Positions 25,466-34,820 of a stretch of 64,000 nt of DNA are shown piece by piece (positions within the stretch are counted from its first letter, which is position 1; each line of letters begins with the position of its first letter). The position numbers were made by a program, and so were the translations under genes. The stretch is taken from the NCBI RefSeq assembly GCF_900099905.1, contig NZ_FNEE01000008.1, forward strand, positions 156,340-220,339, written 5' to 3'. The stretch is from Mesorhizobium muleiense (GTDB lineage: Bacteria > Pseudomonadota > Alphaproteobacteria > Rhizobiales > Rhizobiaceae). The notes beneath the pieces were generated by a model. That model was not told the DNA's origin and made no database searches. It saw nothing but the letters and a program-made list of their open reading frames with translations.

Positions 25466-26350
25466 TCATGCCTTTTCCAGCACGACCGGAATGACGTCGA
25501 CAGCCTGCTCGCCGACCTGTCCGCCCGTCGTCTTCAGGACGCCGACGATCGGCGCTACATCCGAATAGTCGCGGCCGTGGCCAACGGTGATGTGGTCATT
25601 GCTTGCCCGCATGCCGTTGGTTGGATCGAATTCCTGCCATCCGGTGTCGCGCCCGCACCACACCTTGACCCAGGCATGCATGGCGTCGGCCCCTTCCAAA
25701 CGCGGTTTTCCGGGCGGCGGAATGGTGCGCAGGAAGCCGCTGACATAGCCGGCGGGGATACCGAGGCCGCGCAGGCCGGCGATCATGATGTGCGAAAAAT
25801 CCTGGCAGACGCCCCGCTTCAGGCTGAAAGCATCGCTCGCCCGGGTCTGCACCGTGGTCGCCTCGCCATCGTAGGTGAAATCGCGATGAATGCGGTTGCA
25901 CAGGTCCATGGCGGTACCGACGACAGAACTGCCGGCACTGCTCCGCGCATACCCCGTGATATCAGCGTCAATGCCGACATGGTCGCTGGCGGCCAGAAAG
26001 TGATGCGGTGTATCAGGCGACAGCGACCGCACCGCTTCGAGTTGGCTCCGCAGCCGGCGAATGTCGGGCGACACGTCAAGCCCGGGTTCCGGCCGCGAGA
26101 CGGCGACGCGCGCGCTCATCCTGATGTCGAGCGCATCATGGGCATCGCGAAAGGCGATCGACGTGACATTGTTGCCGAAGAAATCGGAAAAGTCGGAGCG
26201 TTCGCTCGGCGCCGGCGCGAAGGATAGCGAAGCGGCGATCACCCGCTGCACGCCCGATATCGTCGGCGGCAGCACGCGCACCTGATGGCGGCCGCCGCCG
26301 GCTGCAGCATCATAGTCGTAACGCAGATTGAGTCTGATGTCGTAGAGCAT
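25466..26350 (-). CDS. Transglutaminase-like cysteine protease family protein
   Basis: A 294-residue protein with a Bact_transglu_N domain (RLNLRYDYDAAAGGGRHQVR) and a transglutaminase core whose catalytic triad is visible as Cys in KRGVCQDFSH, His in DAMHAWVKVW and Asp in EFDPTNG. No signal peptide is seen, so it is cytoplasmic. It ends the three-gene cluster with the ATP-grasp/alpha-E and transglutaminase-DUF2126 proteins. In that system it is thought to process or release a ligated peptide; this is inference from published comparative genomics. Confidence 0.87.
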   Translation of the reverse strand: MLYDIRLNLRYDYDAAAGGGRHQVRVLPPTISGVQRVIAASLSFAPAPSERSDFSDFFGNNVTSIAFRDAHDALDIRMSARVAVSRPEPGLDVSPDIRRLRSQLEAVRSLSPDTPHHFLAASDHVGIDADITGYARSSAGSSVVGTAMDLCNRIHRDFTYDGEATTVQTRASDAFSLKRGVCQDFSHIMIAGLRGLGIPAGYVSGFLRTIPPPGKPRLEGADAMHAWVKVWCGRDTGWQEFDPTNGMRASNDHITVGHGRDYSDVAPIVGVLKTTGGQVGEQAVDVIPVVLEKA

Positions 26351-26371
26351 GCCAGCCTCCGGGTCCCGTCC

Positions 26372-28777
26372 TTAGCCGAAATAGGCCTTGGCGAGGCTGT
26401 TGTAGAGGCCGCCGATCTCGGTGGCGAGATCGTCCAGGGCCTTCGCCGTCATGTCCGAGGGCTCCTTGATGGCGATTGCCGTATTGAGCTGCAGTATCTC
26501 TTTCGCCGCCGGCGACATATGCCCCTCGCCACCGACAGCAGGCAACAGCGCGATCTCGGCCTTCAGCCGCTCGAGCTGGAACAGGATGGAGCGTGGGTTG
26601 AGCGGATCGAGCACCAGGAGGTCGATCACCGTGCGCCTGCCGGCCTGCACCGGATACTGCCGCCGGTGGGTCATCACGCTGTCGCCGATCTCCAGCATCA
26701 TGTCGAGCGCGCCTTCGGGCGCCGCAGCCCCGGTCAGCCGGGCCAGCGTGCGGGCGATCTGGATGCCGCGTTCCAACCGCCGGCCGATCTCCAGGAAGCG
26801 CCAGCCGGTGAAGCGATACATGTTCTCATGCAGCAGGCCGGAAAACCCGGCGAGCTTGCGCAGGATGACCGTCATCGCCCGCGTCGCATCATCGCCAGGC
26901 GCCACCGTTGTCGCGAATTGATGGATGGTCTTCGACAGATCCTTCAGCGCCAGCCAGCCGTCGGGCGAGAAGCGGTCGCGGATCTGTCCGGCGCTGTAGA
27001 CGGCGCTGTCCAGCGTGCCGATCAGCCCCGGCGGGATCGCCGTGGCGACGTCGATGCCGAACGGTTCGAGATGGTCTCTGATATCGGCAAGCAAAGGCAT
27101 GTCCGGGTCGGAGGCCTCGGCCAGCCGCACGTGATAGGCGCGCAGGATGCGCACCGTGCCTTCCGATCGCTCGATATAACGGCCGAGCCAAGTCAGGTTC
27201 TCCGCCGCGCGGCTGGGCAGGCTGCCTGGCGAGGTGCGGATGAAGCTGTCGTGCTCCTGCGGCAGCAGCGTCTCGCGCTCCACCGGCCTGTCGCTGACCA
27301 CCCATACATCCGCAGCCTGGCCGCCGCGCTGCATGGCGATTGCGGTCGGGTCGAGCGAAAAGCCGACACGGGCAAAACCGCCGGGCATCACCGTCCAGCC
27401 TTCCGGCGTTCGCGCCAGATAGACGCGCAGGGCTGCCGGCCGCGGCTCAAGCCAGCCGCCGACATAGACCGGCGTGGTCGAAAGCGTCACTGCTTCCTGT
27501 CCGACGAAGGCGCCGCCGTCGCGTTCGATCCGGGCTATCAGTTCGGCCCGTTCCCCGGCAACCAGCGCCGAGCCCAGCCTGGTGCAATCGTCATCCTCGA
27601 AGGCAAGCCGCGTCGACAGCGCCGGACCGATCACCATGCGGTCGAGGTTGGCCAGCACATGGTCACGGTCCGCGTCCCGCCCGCACCACCATGTCGCGAC
27701 GCTCGGCAAGAGAAGCTCCTCGCTGCGCAATTCGCGCGAAATTTTTGGCAGGAAGGCGAACAGCGCCCGCGTTTCCATCAGCCCGGAGCCGAGCGCGTTG
27801 ACGGCTGAGACGGCTCCCCGGCGGATCGCCTCGACCAGCCCTGGCGTGCCGATCTGCGAATCCGGCCGCAGCTCCAGCGGATCGGCGAAGGCGGCGTCGA
27901 GCCGCCGCCACAGCACGCTGACCGGCATCAGCCCGGAAACCGTGCGCACCATCAATCGACCGCCGGAGACGGTCAGATCCTCGCCTTCGAGCAGCATGAT
28001 GCCGAGATAGCGGGCGATATAGGCATGCTCGTAATAGGTTTCGTTGAGTGGCCCGGGCGTCAGGATGGCGACACGACCGCCCGATCCCTTGGCCATGCCG
28101 TTAAGCGCGTCGCGAAAGCGACGGAAGAAGCCGGCAAGGCGGTGCACATGCATCTCGCCATAAACGTCGGACAGCGCACGCGTTGTGGCGACGCGGTTTT
28201 CCAGCGCAAAGCCGGCACCTGACGGCGCCTGCGTGCGGTCGCCCAGCACCCACCAGCGGCCATCCGGTCCACGGCCGAGTTCGAACGCGCAGAAATGCAG
28301 GAAATGGCCGCTGGCCGGTCTGGTGCCGACGACGGGGCGCAAATATTCCGGGCTGGCCGCGATCAGCCCCGCCGGCAGGACGCCTTTCTCGACCAGGCGG
28401 TTCGGCCCGTAGATATCGGCAATCGTTTCCTCGAACAGCTCGGCCCGCTGGACCAGGCCGGCACTGATCGCGGCCCATTCCTGCTCCTCTATCAGGAGAG
28501 GCACATGCGCCAGCGGCCATTCGCGCTCATTGGCGCCGGCCTGATCGTAGAGACGGTAATAGACGCCGGCGTCGCGCAGATACTGGTCGGCGCGGGCGAA
28601 ACGCTGGGCGAGCTTTTCAGGCCCCAGATCTTCCAGCGCCTCGATGAACTCCTTCCAGACCGGACGGGGATTGCCTGATGCATCGACCATCTCGTCGACG
28701 ACGCCGTCGATCGGCTGGTAGTGCTCCAGCAGGTTATGCGGCCTGCCGCGTATTTCCTGGTGATTCCCCTTTGCCAT
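26372..28777 (-). CDS. Circularly permuted ATP-grasp protein fused to alpha-E domain
   Basis: An 801-residue fusion. The first roughly 500 residues form a circularly permuted ATP-grasp (LAHVPLLIEEQEWAAISAGL, WWVLGDRTQAPSGAGFALENR, ATWWCGRDADRDHV). The rest is an alpha-E domain, beginning AAENLTWLGRYIERSEGTV and ending ATEIGGLYNSLAKAYFG. In many genomes these are separate genes, so the fusion supports a shared reaction: ATP-dependent formation of an amide or peptide bond. It lies between the two transglutaminase genes, 6 bp from DUF2126 and 21 bp from the small transglutaminase. Confidence 0.87.
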   Translation of the reverse strand: MAKGNHQEIRGRPHNLLEHYQPIDGVVDEMVDASGNPRPVWKEFIEALEDLGPEKLAQRFARADQYLRDAGVYYRLYDQAGANEREWPLAHVPLLIEEQEWAAISAGLVQRAELFEETIADIYGPNRLVEKGVLPAGLIAASPEYLRPVVGTRPASGHFLHFCAFELGRGPDGRWWVLGDRTQAPSGAGFALENRVATTRALSDVYGEMHVHRLAGFFRRFRDALNGMAKGSGGRVAILTPGPLNETYYEHAYIARYLGIMLLEGEDLTVSGGRLMVRTVSGLMPVSVLWRRLDAAFADPLELRPDSQIGTPGLVEAIRRGAVSAVNALGSGLMETRALFAFLPKISRELRSEELLLPSVATWWCGRDADRDHVLANLDRMVIGPALSTRLAFEDDDCTRLGSALVAGERAELIARIERDGGAFVGQEAVTLSTTPVYVGGWLEPRPAALRVYLARTPEGWTVMPGGFARVGFSLDPTAIAMQRGGQAADVWVVSDRPVERETLLPQEHDSFIRTSPGSLPSRAAENLTWLGRYIERSEGTVRILRAYHVRLAEASDPDMPLLADIRDHLEPFGIDVATAIPPGLIGTLDSAVYSAGQIRDRFSPDGWLALKDLSKTIHQFATTVAPGDDATRAMTVILRKLAGFSGLLHENMYRFTGWRFLEIGRRLERGIQIARTLARLTGAAAPEGALDMMLEIGDSVMTHRRQYPVQAGRRTVIDLLVLDPLNPRSILFQLERLKAEIALLPAVGGEGHMSPAAKEILQLNTAIAIKEPSDMTAKALDDLATEIGGLYNSLAKAYFG

Positions 28778-28783
28778 GGCTGA

Positions 28784-31700
28784 TCAGAGTCTTGCAGGCA
28801 GCCGCAGGTCAAGGGTCATCGGGAAATCCTCAGAGGCTTGTTCGCCGCGCAGCACGTAGGCGGACGGCGTATGGCCGCGCGGCTCGAAGCGGGCGAGCCG
28901 CCGCGCCTCCGCTTCGTTGCCGTTGACCGGGAAAGTGTCGTAGCTGCGCCCGCCGGGATGCGCGACATGGTAGACGCAGCCGCCGACCGCCCGGCCCGAC
29001 CAGCGATCGTAGATGTCGAAGACCAGCGGCGTGTTGACCGGCAGTGCTGGATGCAGCCCCGATGACGGCTGCCAGGCCTTGAAGCGGACGCCGGCCACCG
29101 CGATCTCTCTGGTGTCGGTCACCTTCATCGGCACGATGCGGCCGTTGCAGACGACCGCATGACGTTCCGGATTGAGCCCTTCGGTCTTCACCTGCAGCCG
29201 CTCGACCGAAGAATCGACGAAGCGCACGGTGCCGCCGATGGCGCCCTGCTCGCCCATGACATGCCACGGCTCCAGCGCCTGCCGCAGCTCCAGCTTGATG
29301 CCGGCATGCTGGACTTCGCCGCAGAAAGGAAAGCGGAATTCGAGCTGCGCATCGAACCATTCGGGACGGAACTCGAAGCCGTTCAGCTTGAGGTCGTCCA
29401 GCACGTCGAGAAAGTCAGCCCATACATAGTGCGGCAGCATGAAACGGTCATGCAGTGACGTGCCCCAGCGCACGAAGCGGCCATCGAGCGGGTTCTTCCA
29501 GGCGCGGGCGATGATGGCGCGCACCAGCAATTGCTGCGCCAGGCTCATGCGCGCATTGGGCGGCATCTCGAAGCCGCGGAACTCGACCAGCCCCAGCCGG
29601 CCGGTCGGTCCGTCGGGCGAAAACAGCTTGTCGATGCAGATTTCCGAACGGTGGGTGTTCCCCGTCACGTCGGTCAACAGGTTACGGAACAGCCGGTCGA
29701 CCAGCCACGGCAACGGGGCGCTGCCACTGTCCGGATGCGGCACCTGCGCCATGGCGATCTCAAGCTCGTACAGCGAATCGTGGCGCGCCTCGTCGAAACG
29801 CGGCGCCTGGCTGGTCGGGCCGATGAACAGGCCTGAGAACAGATAGGACAGCGACGGACGGCGCTGCCATTGCAGGACCAGGCTCTTCAGCAAATCGGGG
29901 CGGCGCAGAAACGGACTGTCGTTGGGTGTTGCGCCGCCGACGACGACATGGTTGCCGCCGCCGGTGCCGGTATGACGGCCGTCGATCATGAACTTGTCGG
30001 CGCCAAGCCGCGTCTGCCGCGCCTCCTCGTAGATCGCTGTGGTCGTCGCCACGCAGTCCTGCCAGTTCGCAGCCGGATGGATGTTCACCTCGATGACGCC
30101 GGGATCCGGAGCAACGCGGATGACGTTTAGGCGCGGGTCGTGTGGCGGACCGTAGCCCTCGATATGCACCGGCAGGCCGATAGCCTTTGCCGCGTTCTCG
30201 GCCGCCGCGACCAGTTCGAGATAATCTTCCAGCGCCTCGACCGGCGGCATGAATACACAAAGCCGTCCGTCGCGCGGCTCGACCGACAGCGCGGTGCGCA
30301 CCGCGCCACCGATCTCGGTAATCTCCTGTTCGACACGGTCCTGCTGGCCGGTCGCTGCGGTGAAGGACGCCGCCTGCTGGCGGCGCGCCATTTCGCCAGC
30401 GCCTTCAAGTTCGGCCGGGGCAGCCTCCGGCAAAGAAGCGGCTTCAGGCAAAATAGCCTCGCGCGCCGGCAATGGTCCGCGCGGCAGCGAAGGATCGACC
30501 GGCACGATGTAGGGGAACTGCGCCGGCGGCACATGGGGTAGCGTGCCGAGCGGCAGGCGGTAGCCGACCGGTGAATCGCCCGGCACCAGGAACAGCCTGC
30601 CGCGCCGCGTCTTCCATTTCTCCGAACGCCAGCGCGGTCCCGACGCCTGGCTGTTCCAGCGCTGGACAGGCAGCACATAGCCCGACGGCTTGGTCAGGCC
30701 GCGCTCGAACACCCGCGCCATGCGGCTGCGCTCCTCGGGGTCGTCCAGCTTCGAATTCGACGGATCGACATTCTCCGGCAGCTTGCCTTCCTTGAGCAGC
30801 CACTCAGCCGGGTCCTCATAGGCTTCGCTGACCATTGACTTGTCGATGCCGAGTTCATCGGCAATCGCCGTCAGCAGGCTTTCAGCCTGCTTCGGCCCAA
30901 CATCTGCTTCGCCTGCTTCATCTGCTTCGCTGTTCTCCCGCGCGATCAGCGACGGGTCGCTCCACACCGGCTCGCCGTCGGCGCGCCAGTACAGCGAGAA
31001 GGTCCAGCGCGGCAGGCTTTCGCCCGGATACCACTTGCCCTGCCCGTAGTGCAGGAAGCCGCCCGGCGCGAAACGCTCACGCAGCTGGCGGATCAGCGCA
31101 TCGGCCTTTTCGCGTTTTGTCGGGCCGACGGCGGCGGTGTTCCACTCCTCCGCCTCGAAATCATCGATCGACACGAAGGTCGGCTCGCCACCCATGGTCA
31201 GCCGCACGTCCCCGGCTTCGAGCGCGGCGTCGACCTGCCTGCCCAATGCGTCAAGCGCCTGCCAGCTTTCGTCGGAGAATGGCTTGGTGATGCGGGGGTG
31301 CTCGGCGATGCGGTCGACCCGCATGTCGAAGCCGAACTCGACATTGGCGAAGCTCGCCATGCCGGAAATAGGCGCGGCGTTGCGGAAATGCGGCGTGGCC
31401 GCCAGCGGCACATGGCTTTCGCCGGTGAGCAGACCGGAGGTCGGGTCGAAGCCGATCCAGCCGGCGCCCGGCAGATAGACCTCGCACCAGGCATGGAGAT
31501 CGGTGAAGTCGACGGCGGTGCCGGGCGGTCCGTCAAGCGCGACGAGGTCGGGCTTCAGCTGGATCAGGTAGCCGGAAACAAAGCGCGCGGCGATGCCGAG
31601 GTTCCTCAGGATCTGCACCAGCAGCCAGCTCGTATCGCGGCACGAGCCTTTCTTGGCGGCCAGCGTTTCCTCCGGCGAAAAAACGCCGGTTTCCATGCGC

Positions 31701-32179
31701 ACGATATAGGCGACCTCGCGCTGCAGGCGGGCATTGAGGTCGACGACGAAATTGACGGTATTGGTTGGGTGGCGATCGATGGTTTGCAGGAACGCCGACA
31801 GCAGCGGTCCAGCCGGTTCCGGCGTCCGGTAGATGGCGAGATCGTCGCTGATCTCTTCCGGGTATTCGAACGGCAAGGTCTCGGCCGCCGGCTCGACGAA
31901 AAAATCGAATGGGTTGTAGACCGTCATGTCGGCGACGAGGTCGACCTCGATCTTCAGTTCCGTCACCGGTTCCGGAAACACGAAGCGCGCCAGGAAATTG
32001 CCGTAGGGATCCTGCTGCAGATTGACGAAGTGGTTCGCCGGCCCGACCTTCAACGAATGGCTGAGCACCTTGGTGCGGGAATGCGGCGCCGGCTGCAGCC
32101 TGATGACCTGCGGGCCGAGGACGACCGGCCGGTCATATTTGTAATGGGTCAGGTGGTAGACGGCTGCCAGAATTGCCAT
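28784..32179 (-). CDS. Transglutaminase-DUF2126 (putative amidoligase) fusion protein
   Basis: An 1131-residue protein. Residues 1-100 are a Bact_transglu_N domain and 150-260 a transglutaminase core (Cys in [14 protein letters not shown], His in [11 protein letters not shown], Asp in GFDPTSG). From about 300 to the end it is DUF2126, with [30 protein letters not shown] and [20 protein letters not shown]2126 is predicted to be a permuted COOH-NH2 ligase. It is the first gene of the cluster, reading into the ATP-grasp gene after 6 bp. The substrate is not known for any member I can name. Confidence 0.88.
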   Translation of the reverse strand: MAILAAVYHLTHYKYDRPVVLGPQVIRLQPAPHSRTKVLSHSLKVGPANHFVNLQQDPYGNFLARFVFPEPVTELKIEVDLVADMTVYNPFDFFVEPAAETLPFEYPEEISDDLAIYRTPEPAGPLLSAFLQTIDRHPTNTVNFVVDLNARLQREVAYIVRMETGVFSPEETLAAKKGSCRDTSWLLVQILRNLGIAARFVSGYLIQLKPDLVALDGPPGTAVDFTDLHAWCEVYLPGAGWIGFDPTSGLLTGESHVPLAATPHFRNAAPISGMASFANVEFGFDMRVDRIAEHPRITKPFSDESWQALDALGRQVDAALEAGDVRLTMGGEPTFVSIDDFEAEEWNTAAVGPTKREKADALIRQLRERFAPGGFLHYGQGKWYPGESLPRWTFSLYWRADGEPVWSDPSLIARENSEADEAGEADVGPKQAESLLTAIADELGIDKSMVSEAYEDPAEWLLKEGKLPENVDPSNSKLDDPEERSRMARVFERGLTKPSGYVLPVQRWNSQASGPRWRSEKWKTRRGRLFLVPGDSPVGYRLPLGTLPHVPPAQFPYIVPVDPSLPRGPLPAREAILPEAASLPEAAPAELEGAGEMARRQQAASFTAATGQQDRVEQEITEIGGAVRTALSVEPRDGRLCVFMPPVEALEDYLELVAAAENAAKAIGLPVHIEGYGPPHDPRLNVIRVAPDPGVIEVNIHPAANWQDCVATTTAIYEEARQTRLGADKFMIDGRHTGTGGGNHVVVGGATPNDSPFLRRPDLLKSLVLQWQRRPSLSYLFSGLFIGPTSQAPRFDEARHDSLYELEIAMAQVPHPDSGSAPLPWLVDRLFRNLLTDVTGNTHRSEICIDKLFSPDGPTGRLGLVEFRGFEMPPNARMSLAQQLLVRAIIARAWKNPLDGRFVRWGTSLHDRFMLPHYVWADFLDVLDDLKLNGFEFRPEWFDAQLEFRFPFCGEVQHAGIKLELRQALEPWHVMGEQGAIGGTVRFVDSSVERLQVKTEGLNPERHAVVCNGRIVPMKVTDTREIAVAGVRFKAWQPSSGLHPALPVNTPLVFDIYDRWSGRAVGGCVYHVAHPGGRSYDTFPVNGNEAEARRLARFEPRGHTPSAYVLRGEQASEDFPMTLDLRLPARL

Positions 32180-32302
32180 GGGACCCCGAAAGTCGGCGTT
32201 TCAAACGAACGCTAGACCCTGACACAGATAGTAGCCGATCTCCAAGCGGATGTTGCGGCGCACCCAATCGAACGTCTTGTTTCGTCTAGCCGAGCAGGTC
32301 GA

Positions 32303-32446
32303 CCCCCACTCCGTCTCGGCTTCGCCGAGCCACCTCTCCCCCGATCGACGGGGTAGAGGAAGGGCGCGAACCTATTCCGGCTGGCTCCCTTCTTCTCCCT
32401 CCGGAGGGGGGAGAGGTGGCTCGGCGAAGCCGAGACGGAGTGGGGG
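32303..32446. repeat. Large inverted-repeat intergenic element
   Basis: Two arms of about 40 bp (32303-32342 and 32406-32446) are reverse complements; each also contains its own hairpin CTCGGCTTCGCCGAG. It occupies the 353-bp gap between the DUF2126 and acyl-CoA dehydrogenase genes, which holds no gene. Confidence 0.8.
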
Positions 32447-32532
32447 AAGGCGGTCCTCAATCGCGCGGCCCTTTGGTAACGCGATCAGCAATCCATTCAG
32501 GCGCGCACATTGCGTGCATGGCGCTGCCCGGC

Positions 32533-33738
32533 TTAGAAAAACGCCTGCAATCCGGTCTGCGCCCGTCCGAGGATCAGCGCATGCACGTCATGCGTGCCCT
32601 CATAGGTGTTGACCGTTTCCAGGTTCTGCGCATGGCGCATGACGTGGTAGCCGATCTGGATGCCGTTGCCGCCATGCATGTCGCGGGCCTGGCGGGCGAT
32701 GTCGAGCGCCTTGCCGCAATTGTTGCGCTTGACGATCGAGATCATCTCGGGCGCCATCTTGCCCTCATCCATCAGCCGCCCGACCCGCAAGCTGCCCTGC
32801 AGCCCCAGCGCGATCTCGGTCTGCATGTCGGCGAGCTTCTTCTGGAACAGCTGCGTGCCGGCCAGCGGCTTGCCGAACTGCTTGCGGTCGAGGCCATATT
32901 GGCGGGCCCGGTGCCAGCAATCTTCCGCCGCGCCCATCGCCCCCCAGGAAATGCCGTAGCGCGCCCGGTTGAGGCAGCCGAAAGGCCCCTTCAGGCCCGA
33001 CACGTCAGGCAGCAGCGCGTCCTCACCGACCTCGACGCCTTCCATCACCACTTCGCCGGTGATCGACGCGCGGAGACTGAGTTTGCCGTCGATCTTTGGC
33101 GCCGACAGCCCCTTCATGCCTTTTTCCAGCACGAAGCCGCGAATCTCGCCGTCATGCGCGCTCCCACTCTTGTCGGACAACTTTGCCCAGACGACGAACA
33201 CGTCGGCGATCGGCGCGTTCGATATCCACATTTTCGAGCCGGAGATCCTGTAGCCGTTCGCCGTCTTCTCGGCCCGCGTCTTCATGCCGCCAGGGTCGGA
33301 ACCGGCATCCGGCTCGGTCAGCCCGAAGCAGCCGATCCATTCGCCTGACGCCAGCTTCGGCAGGTATTTTTTGCGCTGCGACTCCGAGCCATAGGCATGG
33401 ATCGGATACATCACCAGCGACGACTGCACGCTCATCATCGAGCGATAGCCAGAATCGATGCGCTCGACTTCGCGCGCCACCAGGCCATAGGTGACGTAGT
33501 TGGCGCCGAGCCCGCCATATTCTTCCGGAATGGTGATGCCGAGCAGACCCGCTTCGCCCATCTCGCGAAAGATCCCGGCATCGGTCTTTTCCTCGAGATA
33601 GGCTTCCTCGATCCTGGGGGCGAGCTTGTCGGCGGCGAATGCCGCTGCGCCATCGCGCACCATCCGCTCGTCTTCCGACAGCTGGTCCTCGATCAGGAAA
33701 GGATCATCCCAGACGAATGCGTTCTTGTCGGCGGCCAT
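32533..33738 (-). CDS. gcdH: Glutaryl-CoA dehydrogenase
   Basis: A 401-residue acyl-CoA dehydrogenase. [34 protein letters not shown] and the C-terminal [19 protein letters not shown] are characteristic of glutaryl-CoA dehydrogenase; the Glu in TYEGTHD is the catalytic base. It oxidises and decarboxylates glutaryl-CoA to crotonyl-CoA in lysine and tryptophan breakdown, passing electrons to ETF. The ATG at 33738 has GGGAGA upstream; the longer frame to 33900 reads through a palindromic repeat and is rejected. The divergent LysR gene is a likely regulator. Confidence 0.9.
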   Translation of the reverse strand: MAADKNAFVWDDPFLIEDQLSEDERMVRDGAAAFAADKLAPRIEEAYLEEKTDAGIFREMGEAGLLGITIPEEYGGLGANYVTYGLVAREVERIDSGYRSMMSVQSSLVMYPIHAYGSESQRKKYLPKLASGEWIGCFGLTEPDAGSDPGGMKTRAEKTANGYRISGSKMWISNAPIADVFVVWAKLSDKSGSAHDGEIRGFVLEKGMKGLSAPKIDGKLSLRASITGEVVMEGVEVGEDALLPDVSGLKGPFGCLNRARYGISWGAMGAAEDCWHRARQYGLDRKQFGKPLAGTQLFQKKLADMQTEIALGLQGSLRVGRLMDEGKMAPEMISIVKRNNCGKALDIARQARDMHGGNGIQIGYHVMRHAQNLETVNTYEGTHDVHALILGRAQTGLQAFF

Positions 33739-33758
33739 GGCCTCGGTCTCCCAACTCT

Positions 33759-33829
33759 TGCATGTCGCCCAAAAGCTTGCCCTGGGGCCTGACCCGAAGG
33801 TGTCCGGCGGTTTGGGATAACGACATGCA
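33759..33829. repeat. Palindromic intergenic element, copy B
   Basis: Starts TGCATGTCGCCCAAAAGC and ends TTTGGGATAACGACATGCA. It lies in the gcdH-lysR divergent region, only 20 bp upstream of the gcdH start codon, so it would be transcribed in the gcdH leader. Confidence 0.75.
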
Positions 33830-33923
33830 CAAACAACAACATGAATCGGGCGGCTTATCGGCTTCCGGTTCGAAAAAATCAAACGAAATTGCTTCGCCAA
33901 CCAATGAGCGTTAGTAATGGATC

Positions 33924-34820
33924 ATGAACGTGCAGCGCCGCCTTTTGCCTGGTATCAGCGCCCTTGCCGCCTTCGAGGCGGTGGCCCGGCTGGGCAGCTT
34001 CACCGCCGCCGCAAGGGAGCTCGATCTGACCCAGGGCGCCGTCAGCCGCCAGATCAGACTTTTGGAGGACCAGTTCGGCCGCCAGCTGTTCGAACGCGAC
34101 AGCCGCAATGTCAGGCTGTCGACGGCCGGTGAGATCTATGCCGAAGCCGTGCGCGCCGCCTTGGGTCAATTGCGCGACGCAGCGCTTGGATTGATGAGCA
34201 ATCGGCATAGTGGCATCTTGAACCTTGCGATCCTGCCGACCTTCGGCACACGCTGGCTGATGCCGCTCATCCCGGATTTCGTCGAAAGCAACCCTGATAT
34301 CACCATCAATTTCGTCACCCGCATCGGCCGTTTCGACTTCGCCCGCGAGAGGCTCGACGCCGCCATCCATTACGGCCTGCCCGACTGGCCCGGTGCCGAC
34401 TCGACGCTGCTGGTGCGCGAGACAGTGGCGCCGGTTGTCTCGCCCGAATTTCTGGCCGGCCGCGCCATTGCCACGCCTGCCGATATCGGCCGCCTGCCAC
34501 TGCTGCATATGGCGACGCGGCCCGGCGCATGGACCGAGTGGTTCGAGCATCAGGGATTGAGCGCACCGACCGGGCCCGGCATGCAGTTCGAGCAATTCGG
34601 CACCGCCGCCCAGGCCTGCATGGCCGGGCTCGGCGTGGCGCTGCTGCCGCAGGTCCTCATCTCAGGCGAATTGCAACGGGGCCAGTTGGTGCCGGCGCCG
34701 GGCCGGCCGATGCAGAGCCGCAGCGCCTATTACCTCGTCGTGCCGCATGACAAGCGCGGCCATCCGCCGGTCGCCAGTTTTCGCGACTGGCTGCTGCGCC
34801 ATGTGCCGCCGGAGAAGTAG
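33924..34820 (+). CDS. LysR-family regulator (GcvA/GcdR-like)
   Basis: A 298-residue regulator. The N-terminal winged helix (LAAFEAVARLGSFTAAAREL, LTQGAVSRQIRLLEDQFG) is followed by a periplasmic-binding-protein-like effector domain with LLVRETVAPVVSPEF and the C-terminal VPHDKRGHPPVASFRDWL, typical of the GcvA subgroup. It is divergent from gcdH, the standard layout for a LysR controlling its neighbour, so it is probably a glutaryl-CoA pathway regulator; this is inferred from position. Its stop abuts the tex stop with no gap. Confidence 0.87.
   Translation: MNVQRRLLPGISALAAFEAVARLGSFTAAARELDLTQGAVSRQIRLLEDQFGRQLFERDSRNVRLSTAGEIYAEAVRAALGQLRDAALGLMSNRHSGILNLAILPTFGTRWLMPLIPDFVESNPDITINFVTRIGRFDFARERLDAAIHYGLPDWPGADSTLLVRETVAPVVSPEFLAGRAIATPADIGRLPLLHMATRPGAWTEWFEHQGLSAPTGPGMQFEQFGTAAQACMAGLGVALLPQVLISGELQRGQLVPAPGRPMQSRSAYYLVVPHDKRGHPPVASFRDWLLRHVPPEK

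Noticed and set aside
26285..27808. 507-codon + strand frame opposite the ATP-grasp gene
   Set aside because: Antisense of a conserved gene, with no ribosome-binding site or family signature.
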